Below the pieces are notes generated by a model that did not search any database, was not told the origin of the DNA, and saw only the letters and a list, made by a program, of their open reading frames with translations. The translations under genes and the position numbers were made by a program. From the NCBI GenBank assembly GCA_900547445.1, contig URGJ01000029.1:1-13143 (forward strand): DNA of 13,143 nucleotides. Reading direction: 5' to 3'. This stretch comes from an uncultured Oscillospiraceae bacterium (GTDB taxonomy: Bacteria > Bacillota > Clostridia > Oscillospirales > Acutalibacteraceae). Shown piece by piece: positions 7,701-13,143 of this stretch. Within the stretch, counting starts at the first letter, position 1, and each line of letters opens with the position of its first letter.

Positions 7701-8411
7701 ATGTATAAATACGATTTGCACGTTCATACAAGTGTCAGTAGCTGCTGCGGGCAAAGCACACCTGAGGAGCAGGTCAAGGCTTACGCCGAAAAGGGATATA
7801 ACGGAATTGTTATTACCGACCATTTTATCTGCGGCTGCAACGGCACTCCCGTCCCGAAAAAGCTTCCTTGGCGTGAAAGGGTAGATATGTATTACACTGC
7901 TTATGAGCGTGCCGCAAAGGCGGCGGAAGAGTACGAAGGCTTTAGGGCTTTTTTCGGAGCGGAGTATTCCTACGCGGGCGGTCACGATATACTTTTTTAC
8001 GGTCTTCACAGAGAATTTCTTTACGAACACCCCGAGCTTGAGGGTATGCCTGTAGAGGAAATCTGTAAGCTTTTGCAGAGCGCGGGGTGTTTGGTTATAC
8101 AGGCTCATCCGTTCAGGAACCGCGAATATAACGACCGTTCCGTAAAACCCGAGTTATATTGCGCCGACGGCGCGGAGATTTTCAACTCTTGTAATTATGA
8201 GGAAGAAAATCAAAGGGCGTATGACTATGCCGTAAAATACAAGAAAATTATGACCTCGGGCGGCGATATTCACAACGCTAATGACGGACGTATCGGGCTG
8301 TCGGGAATATTTACCGAAAAGCCGATAGAAAGCATTGATGACCTTGTCTATACCCTTAAAAGCGGTAATTATTCGCTCTGTGTTAAAGGCGAAAAACGCG
8401 ATTTGATTTAA
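7701..8411 (+). CDS. PHP-domain metal-dependent phosphoesterase, substrate unknown
   Basis: A 236-residue stand-alone PHP-domain protein, probably a cytoplasmic phosphoesterase with a multinuclear metal centre. Likely metal ligands in family order are HVH (7-9), DH (40-41), E88 in GAEYS, H136 in QAHP, and D189/H191 in GGDIH. All are present, so activity is likely. PHP proteins of this size include histidinol phosphatases, nucleoside 3',5'-bisphosphate phosphatases and many unassigned enzymes. I see nothing to choose among them, and no histidine biosynthesis gene is nearby. There is an unusual set of cysteines near the active site (15, 16, 44, 46). GAGGA (7690-7694) lies 6 bases before the ATG. 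The gene is 28 bases after ftsH and ends just before the shared terminator, so it is likely the last gene of the cluster. Confidence 0.85.
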   Translation: MYKYDLHVHTSVSSCCGQSTPEEQVKAYAEKGYNGIVITDHFICGCNGTPVPKKLPWRERVDMYYTAYERAAKAAEEYEGFRAFFGAEYSYAGGHDILFYGLHREFLYEHPELEGMPVEEICKLLQSAGCLVIQAHPFRNREYNDRSVKPELYCADGAEIFNSCNYEEENQRAYDYAVKYKKIMTSGGDIHNANDGRIGLSGIFTEKPIESIDDLVYTLKSGNYSLCVKGEKRDLI

Positions 8412-8426
8412 TAGGTTAAAAAAAAT

Positions 8427-8456
8427 GAGCTCTGCGATCTGCAGGGCTCGTCTTTT
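8427..8456. terminator. Bidirectional intrinsic terminator between converging operons
   Basis: GAGCTCTGC (8427-8435) pairs with GCAGGGCTC (8441-8449), nine pairs with one G-U, around a 5-base loop. On the + strand it is followed by TCTTTT, ending the PHP gene transcript. On the - strand it is followed by eight T (complement of 8418-8425), ending the Nif3-family transcript. It sits in the 48-base gap between converging stop codons. Confidence 0.85.
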
Positions 8457-8459
8457 ATA

Positions 8460-9209
8460 TCAGATATATTTGATTTTTGATGTATGCACCGTGATGAATT
8501 TAATTAAAGGAAATTTATCTTCCAACATTTGCTTTAACGGCTCGGTCACAACGTCTTCGGTATTAAAGTGACCCGCGTCGAAAAGGGAAATGCCTAAACG
8601 CTCGGCGTCAAGAAATTGGTTATGCTTAACATCGGCAGTGATAAGGGCGTCGCAGTTATGCTTTTTAACCTCGGTTATATATGAACCGCCGCTTCCGGAG
8701 CATAGCAAAACCCGTTTGATTTGCTTTTCCGATCCGACATATTTTACTGCACCGCCGAGCTTTTCTTTAATATAAACCGCTAAATCATCGGGATAAAGGG
8801 GAGAGGAAAGCTCGCCGACATTGAGCAGATACCCGTCTTCAGCCGCAACCTTAGCCACATTGTTAAGCGTTAGGGCAACGGATAGGCAATCGTTCACTCC
8901 GCCTATACCTACGTCAAGGTTGGTGTGCATTGAAATTACCGAAATGCCGTTTTTTATAACCTCATAAACCGCGCTTCCTGCTAAAACCCGCTTTAACGGG
9001 TCGAATATAACGGGGTGGTGTGTGATTATAAGTTGACAGCAGTTTTTAAGGGCGGTACTAACCGCGCTCGGGGTGCAGTCAAGCGCGACAACCGCTTTTT
9101 TAACTTCGGCGCAGGGGTCGCCTACAAGTAAACCTACATTATCAAAATCGCAGGCGGTGTCGGTCGGGAATTTTTCGTTTAAAAAATCAAAAATATTTTG
9201 AACCGTCAT
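8460..9209 (-). CDS. Nif3/YbgI/YqfO-family dinuclear metal-centre protein
   Basis: Member of the Nif3-like family (also called GTP cyclohydrolase I type 2 homologue), which forms hexameric toroids with a two-metal site; the physiological reaction is unsettled. The 249 residues match the short form (as in E. coli YbgI) and lack the PII-like insert of Bacillus YqfO. Metal ligands are visible: H64 and H65 in THHP, D99 in HTNLD, H214 and E218 in DAGHFNTE. The start ATG at 9209 is 3 bases after the glnS stop, with AAAAAGG about 8 bases upstream inside glnS, so translation is probably coupled. It is the last gene of the nrdR-gltX-glnS operon. In many Bacillota this gene sits beside trmK; that partner is absent here. 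Confidence 0.9.
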   Translation of the reverse strand: MTVQNIFDFLNEKFPTDTACDFDNVGLLVGDPCAEVKKAVVALDCTPSAVSTALKNCCQLIITHHPVIFDPLKRVLAGSAVYEVIKNGISVISMHTNLDVGIGGVNDCLSVALTLNNVAKVAAEDGYLLNVGELSSPLYPDDLAVYIKEKLGGAVKYVGSEKQIKRVLLCSGSGGSYITEVKKHNCDALITADVKHNQFLDAERLGISLFDAGHFNTEDVVTEPLKQMLEDKFPLIKFITVHTSKIKYI

Positions 9210-9212
9210 ACT

Positions 9213-10898
9213 TTACGCCTTTTTCGCAAAGGAATCCTTAAGGGCAACCGTGCGGTTGAAGACGGTTTTTTCCTCGTTACTGTCGGGGTCTACGCAGAAA
9301 TAGCCCTGTCTCATAAACTGGAAGGTATCACCCGCCTTGACGCTTTTAAGGGAATTGTCAAGCTTACAGCCCTGAAGCACGGTCAGCGAATCAGGATTAA
9401 GGTTATCCGCAAAGGAGGAAACACCCTCTTCATCGCTGGGGTTCGGAACATTGAAAAGGCGGTCATAAAGCCTTATTTCGCAGTCAAAGGAATTATCCGC
9501 GCTTACCCAATGAAGCGTGCCCTTGACCTTTCTGCCGTCGGGGGTTTCTCCGCCGAAGCTTTCGGGGTCGTAGGTGCAGTGAACCGCGGTTATATTGCCG
9601 TTTTGATCGGTTTCGTGGGAAGCGTACTTAATGTAATACGCACCCTTTAGTCGCACTTCCTTTGTCGGGCAGAGACGGAAGTATTTTCCCGGAGGGTCTA
9701 ACATAAAATCGTCCTGCTCAATAAATATTTCCTTGGAAAAGGTAACCGAACGCTTGCCGAGCTCGGGCTTTGCGGGGTTAATATCAACGGGGATTTCCTC
9801 GGTTTTGCCCTCGGGGTAATTGTCGATTATAACCTTAAGGGGGCGTAGAACCGCCATAGCGCGCTCGGCGTTTTCGTTAAGATAATCACGCACGCAGGAT
9901 TCAAGCAGGGCATAATCAATTACGCTGTACGCCTTTGAAACTCCGATTTTTTCCACAAAATCACAGATCGCCTTTGCGGGGTAGCCGCGCCGTCTCATAC
10001 CGCAGATTGTCGCCATTCTCGGGTCGTCCCAGCCTGAAACCAAACCGTCGTTTACAAGCTTTAGGCACTTACGTTTGCTTGTAAGGGTGTAGTTTACGTT
10101 CATACGCGCAAACTCAATTTGTCTTGGCGGATTAGGAATTTCGAGCGCCTCTAAAAACCAGTTATAGAGCGGGCGGTGATTTTCAAATTCGAGGGAGCAA
10201 AGGGAGTGGGTGACACCCTCTTTAGCGTCACTTAACGGGTGGGCGAAATCGTACATAGGATAAACGCACCACTTATCGCCCGTGCGGTGGTGGGTTGCCT
10301 TCATAATGCGGTAGATAATCGGGTCGCGCATATTAAGGTTTGAAGAAGACATATCGATTTTAGCCCTTAATACCATAGCGCCGTTATCAAACTCGCCCTC
10401 GGTCATACGGCGGAAAAGCTCCTTTGTCTCTTCTATAGGACGGTTTCTGTAGGGGCTCTCCTTGCCGGGCTCGGTAAGTGTGCCCCGCATTTCGCGAATT
10501 TCGTCCGCGCTGCTTTCGTCGACATAGGCAAGACCCTTGTCGATAAGCTTTAAGGCGCACTCGTAAAGAAAATCAAAATAATCCGAGGCAAAATACACAT
10601 TGTCCCAGTTAAAGCCTAACCATTTAATATCCTCTTCAATCGCTTCTATATACTCAACGTCCTCTTTTACGGGGTTTGTATCGTCAAAGCGGAGATTGCA
10701 CTTGCCGCCGTATTTTTCGGCGGTGGCGAAATCTATAGTAATCGCCTTTGCGTGACCGATGTGCAAATATCCGTTAGGCTCGGGCGGGAAACGGGTTTGA
10801 ACCTTTGTATAAATCCCTTCCTTTAAATCCTCGTCAATAAAATCGTGTATAAAATTTGAGGGAGAAGTATTTTCCTCAATTTTAATTATGTCTGACAT
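9213..10898 (-). CDS. glnS: Glutamine--tRNA ligase
   Basis: Class I GlnRS that charges tRNA-Gln directly with glutamine. The 561 residues have the catalytic Rossmann domain with PPEPNGYLHIGH (38-49), the FDDTNP segment (71-76), and the KMSKS-equivalent LTSKR at 272-276. A helical region with DDPRMATICGMRRRG (291-305) follows, then the C-terminal anticodon-binding beta-barrels from about 345. YLHIGHAKA and the TSKR form separate it from GluRS. Length is close to E. coli GlnS and there is no appended domain. ATG 10898 is supported by GAGGAG overlapping the gltX stop, 8 bases upstream. It lies 12 bases after gltX and 3 before the Nif3-family gene. GlnRS is patchily distributed in Bacillota, so its presence suggests that GatCAB is not needed for tRNA-Gln here (inference). 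Confidence 0.95.
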   Translation of the reverse strand: MSDIIKIEENTSPSNFIHDFIDEDLKEGIYTKVQTRFPPEPNGYLHIGHAKAITIDFATAEKYGGKCNLRFDDTNPVKEDVEYIEAIEEDIKWLGFNWDNVYFASDYFDFLYECALKLIDKGLAYVDESSADEIREMRGTLTEPGKESPYRNRPIEETKELFRRMTEGEFDNGAMVLRAKIDMSSSNLNMRDPIIYRIMKATHHRTGDKWCVYPMYDFAHPLSDAKEGVTHSLCSLEFENHRPLYNWFLEALEIPNPPRQIEFARMNVNYTLTSKRKCLKLVNDGLVSGWDDPRMATICGMRRRGYPAKAICDFVEKIGVSKAYSVIDYALLESCVRDYLNENAERAMAVLRPLKVIIDNYPEGKTEEIPVDINPAKPELGKRSVTFSKEIFIEQDDFMLDPPGKYFRLCPTKEVRLKGAYYIKYASHETDQNGNITAVHCTYDPESFGGETPDGRKVKGTLHWVSADNSFDCEIRLYDRLFNVPNPSDEEGVSSFADNLNPDSLTVLQGCKLDNSLKSVKAGDTFQFMRQGYFCVDPDSNEEKTVFNRTVALKDSFAKKA

Positions 10899-10910
10899 AA
10901 AGTTTACTCC

Positions 10911-12563
10911 TCATAATGAATTAATCGCCGCGTCAATGCGGGAGATACAGGTCTCATACCCCAAAACCCGCATAATACTGCAAAGGTCGGGGGTGTTGCG
11001 TCTGCCTGTCACCGCAATGCGCAGTACCGTGCTTAAATCGCCCGCGTGACCCTTAAAGCTTTGTGGGTCGGCTTTGTACTGCTTTGTCTCAGACGCAAAG
11101 CCTATTTCGGGCGCGATTTGCTTAATTTTGTCAAACCATTGCTGTCGGTCGTCCGAAGAGATATAAACCGATTTATACTTTTTAAGGAACTCCGCCGCGT
11201 CCGTAGGGGCAATATTTTCGGGCAGGGTAAAATCGGGGGTGTAAAGCTTATCAAAGAAATATGAGAAATATTCCTTTGCTTCGCTCCATTTTGCAATATC
11301 CTTGCGAGGCTTAGGCACGTCGCGATCGATTGAGAGCATAGACCTTGTGTAATCGGAATTTTCGGTCAGAATTTCGTAAAACTCAGGGTCAAATTCCTTA
11401 GCCCAATCGGTAAGCTTATTATAAACAGTACCGCTGTCAAACTTTGAAATGACCGTCTTTGACACGTCGTTCAGCTTGTCCGAATCGAACAGTGCGCCCG
11501 AAACGCTCATTTTCTTTAAATTAAACTTGAAATCCTTATAGGACTTTTCGGGATTAGCCCTGCGCCAGTCCTCAAAGTCGGATGCGGCAATTGTCATAAG
11601 GTATTCTATAACGCTTTCGCTGTCATACCCCTGCTCGGCAAAGAAATGCACCGCCGCCTCGGGATCCTTACGCTTGGAAATCTTGCGCTTTGCGCCGTTA
11701 TCAAGCTTCATAATAGGGGAGATATGCCCGTATTTCGGCGGCTTAAAGCCCAACAGCTTAAATAGCTGTATGTGCTTAGGAACGGAAGAAATCCACTCGT
11801 CGCCGCGAAGCACATGGGTGGTGTGCATCAGGTGATCGTCCACCGCGTGGGCAAAGTGATATGTCGGTATTCCGTCCGACTTTAAAATAACAAAATCCTC
11901 GTCATTTTCGGGCATCTCAATTTTTCCCTTAACGCAGTCGTCAAATACAATCCTGTTTTCCTCGCTGCCCGGGGACTTAAGACGGACTACATAAGGCTTG
12001 CCCTCGGCAATCAAAGCTTTCGCTTCATCATAGGTAATGTCGCGGTGCTTTGCCCATTTGCCGTGATAGCCTGTGCGTTCCTTCTGCTCCTCTTGAATTT
12101 TGCGCACCTCGTCTAACTCCTCTGCGGTGCAAAAGCAGGGGTAGGCAAGACCTTGTTTGATAAGGGACTTGGCATAGGTCTGATATATTTCGGCGCGCTC
12201 GCTCTGCTTGTACGGTCCGTAGTCGCCCAACTGCTTATCGGCAGATACAAAGCCCTCGTCAATCTTTATACCGAAACGGTCAAGACCCGATATTATATCC
12301 CGGGTTCCGCCCTCAATTTCGCGCTTTTTGTCTGTATCCTCAATTCTTGTGTAGAATACCCCGCCTGTCGAGGTCGCGGTAATTCGGTTCACAAGGGCGG
12401 CAAAAAGGGTGCCTAAGTGCAGATACCCGGTAGGACTCGGGGCAATTCTTGTAACCCTCGCTCCCTCGGGGAGGGTACGGGGCTTATATATTTCCTCGTA
12501 ATAATCGGGAGTTTTATCAATATCGGGGAGTAACAGCTCCGCCATTTTTTCATTGTTGTTCAT
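10911..12563 (-). CDS. gltX: Glutamate--tRNA ligase
   Basis: Class I GluRS that charges tRNA-Glu. In the 550 residues, an extra N-terminal segment of about 36 residues precedes RIAPSPTGYLHLGT (39-52; HIGH motif as HLGT). RIEDTDKKRE is at 73-82, a Cys pair CFC at 143-145, LRGDEW at 252-257 and KISKR (KMSKS motif) at 294-298. The C-terminal helical anticodon-binding domain ends near 550. KISKRKDPEAAV and the N-terminal extension fit a clostridial GluRS subtype that I recall but cannot check. ATG 12563 is chosen because GGAG (12573-12570) lies 6 bases upstream; an in-frame TTG at 12575 overlaps that site and is rejected. It follows nrdR by 18 bases and precedes glnS by 12. Because GlnRS is adjacent, this enzyme is probably discriminating (tRNA-Glu only), which sequence alone does not prove. 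Confidence 0.94.
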   Translation of the reverse strand: MNNNEKMAELLLPDIDKTPDYYEEIYKPRTLPEGARVTRIAPSPTGYLHLGTLFAALVNRITATSTGGVFYTRIEDTDKKREIEGGTRDIISGLDRFGIKIDEGFVSADKQLGDYGPYKQSERAEIYQTYAKSLIKQGLAYPCFCTAEELDEVRKIQEEQKERTGYHGKWAKHRDITYDEAKALIAEGKPYVVRLKSPGSEENRIVFDDCVKGKIEMPENDEDFVILKSDGIPTYHFAHAVDDHLMHTTHVLRGDEWISSVPKHIQLFKLLGFKPPKYGHISPIMKLDNGAKRKISKRKDPEAAVHFFAEQGYDSESVIEYLMTIAASDFEDWRRANPEKSYKDFKFNLKKMSVSGALFDSDKLNDVSKTVISKFDSGTVYNKLTDWAKEFDPEFYEILTENSDYTRSMLSIDRDVPKPRKDIAKWSEAKEYFSYFFDKLYTPDFTLPENIAPTDAAEFLKKYKSVYISSDDRQQWFDKIKQIAPEIGFASETKQYKADPQSFKGHAGDLSTVLRIAVTGRRNTPDLCSIMRVLGYETCISRIDAAINSL

Positions 12564-12581
12564 TGTTCTCTCCAAAAGAAA

Positions 12582-13037
12582 TCAGTTCTTCTCCAAAAGC
12601 TTGTTAAGCTCGTGCATAAAGGTATTAATATCCTTAAACTGGCGGTAAACAGAGGCAAAGCGGACATACGCCACCTCGTCTATCTTTTTAAGCTTTTCCA
12701 TAACAAGCTCACCGATTTTTTCACTGCTTACCTCACGGTCAAGAGAGTTTTGCAGTACTGTCTCAATTTCATCAATCATATTGTCAAGCGTGTCGATAGA
12801 AACAGGACGCTTTTCACAGGCGCGGAGAAGTCCGGTCATAAGCTTATCCCTGTTAAAGGTCTCGCGCGATTTATCCTTTTTAATAACGATAATCGGCAGA
12901 CTTTCTATAATTTCGTAGGTGGTAAAGCGTTTAGAGCACTTAAGGCACTCACGGCGGCGGCGTATTCGCTGGCCCTCATCTGTAGGTCTCGAATCAATTA
13001 CCTTGCTTTCTTCAAATCCGCAAAAAGGACATTTCAT
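12582..13037 (-). CDS. nrdR: Transcriptional repressor NrdR
   Basis: Nucleotide-sensing repressor of ribonucleotide reductase genes. It is 151 residues, the normal length. The N-terminal zinc ribbon has Cys at 3, 6, 31 and 34 (MKCPFCGFEESKVIDSR; CLKC). A basic stretch RIRRRRE (24-30) contributes to DNA binding. The ATP-cone domain runs from about 46 to 136, with VIKKDKSRETFNRDKL at its start and VAYVRFASVYRQF near its end. ATG 13037 is chosen because the family begins MKCP and AAAGGAG lies 8 bases upstream; a longer reading to 13076 would run through that site. It is the first gene of the operon with gltX, glnS and the Nif3-family gene, an arrangement I do not recognise as standard. No ribonucleotide reductase gene is in view. 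Confidence 0.95.
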   Translation of the reverse strand: MKCPFCGFEESKVIDSRPTDEGQRIRRRRECLKCSKRFTTYEIIESLPIIVIKKDKSRETFNRDKLMTGLLRACEKRPVSIDTLDNMIDEIETVLQNSLDREVSSEKIGELVMEKLKKIDEVAYVRFASVYRQFKDINTFMHELNKLLEKN

Positions 13038-13087
13038 AACTGCTGCTCCTTTAAAAAGTAATAACATATATTTCAAAAAGTACTTGT

Positions 13088-13116
13088 ATTATACTATATA
13101 TGGTGGTAAAATACAA
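13088..13116 (-). promoter_or_regulatory. Sigma-A type promoter for the nrdR operon
   Basis: Read on the - strand, TTGTAT (13116-13111) is followed by a 17-base spacer and a perfect -10 TATAAT (13093-13088). Transcription should begin near 13081, giving a leader of about 43 nt before the nrdR ATG at 13037. Spacing is optimal and the -35 matches at four of six positions. The start site is inferred. Confidence 0.75.
13091..13106. promoter_or_regulatory. Candidate NrdR box overlapping the nrdR promoter
   Basis: ATACTATATATGGTGG on the + strand matches the palindromic NrdR-box consensus acaCwATATwTwGtgt at 13 of 16 positions, including the key C and G of the core. It covers 13 bases of the promoter spacer and half of the -10, so bound NrdR would block RNA polymerase. 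NrdR boxes usually occur in pairs about three helical turns apart; I see only a poor second candidate downstream. The match is by eye against the consensus as I remember it. Confidence 0.5.
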
Positions 13117-13143
13117 GCATAAAATACGGCAAAAAACCGTCAA

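Larger units (their letters stand above)
13083..13117. repeat. Inverted repeat framing the nrdR promoter
   Basis: CTTGTATT (13083-13090) and AATACAAG (13110-13117) are perfect 8-base inverted arms separated by 19 bases. On the - strand one arm covers the -35 and the other the end of the -10 and the likely start region. The NrdR-box candidate lies between them. It could be a second operator or a by-product of the AT-rich promoter. Confidence 0.35.

Noticed and set aside
9198..9650. Open frame on the + strand opposite glnS
   Set aside because: It is opposite the conserved GlnRS C-terminal domain and has no supporting start signal or domain.
10899..10910. T-box or other riboswitch before the synthetase genes
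   Set aside because: The gaps before gltX (18 bases) and glnS (12 bases) and the short nrdR leader are too short to hold one.
12564..12575. TTG start four codons upstream for GluRS
   Set aside because: The TTG overlaps the GGAGAG binding site for the ATG at 12563.
13038..13076. Thirteen-residue N-terminal extension of NrdR
   Set aside because: It would translate through the AAAGGAG site, and the zinc-ribbon family starts MKCP at 13037.
13126..13140. ACGG...CCGT around a run of A near the right edge
   Set aside because: The stem has only four pairs, too weak for a terminator, and the window ends there.
13122..13143. Second possible promoter TTGACG-N16-TATGCT on the - strand
   Set aside because: The -10 matches at only four of six positions and a better promoter lies just downstream.

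Overview
This is an ordinary housekeeping segment of a bacterial chromosome. It most likely comes from a member of the Clostridia (Bacillota), probably near the Ruminococcaceae/Oscillospiraceae. The evidence is the classical tilS-hpt-ftsH cluster, an RNase J with a long basic N-terminal tail, strong AAAGGAG-type ribosome binding sites, two TTG starts and a moderate G+C content with AT-rich spacers. I saw no mobile element, CRISPR array, tRNA or rRNA. Gene density is very high and the longest gene-free stretch is about 157 bases, at the left edge.

Left block, + strand (158-8411): rnjA (RNase J), rplI (ribosomal protein bL9), dnaB (replicative helicase), tilS (tRNA-Ile lysidine synthetase), hpt (hypoxanthine phosphoribosyltransferase), ftsH (membrane AAA+ protease) and a PHP-domain phosphoesterase of unknown substrate. 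A sigma-A-like promoter precedes rnjA. Gaps are 78, 3, -1, 20, 17 and 28 nt, so rplI onward looks like one transcript, and rnjA may belong to it too. The 78-nt rnjA-rplI gap can fold into a pseudoknot-like structure that reaches the rplI ribosome binding site.

Right block, - strand (13037 down to 8460): nrdR (repressor of ribonucleotide reductase genes), gltX (GluRS), glnS (GlnRS) and a Nif3/YbgI-family metal protein, with gaps of 18, 12 and 3 nt. A promoter with a 17-bp spacer lies just upstream of nrdR. Its spacer and -10 overlap a good match to the NrdR box, which suggests autoregulation of the operon. The two blocks converge on one bidirectional intrinsic terminator at 8427-8456.

Taken together, the window covers mRNA decay, ribosome assembly, replication, tRNA modification and charging, purine salvage and membrane proteolysis. 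GluRS beside GlnRS implies direct glutaminylation of tRNA-Gln, whereas many Bacillota use the GatCAB amidotransferase route. I did not find an undescribed enzymatic system. The points most worth following are the RNA structure before rplI and the NrdR box in front of an operon that also carries two aminoacyl-tRNA synthetases.
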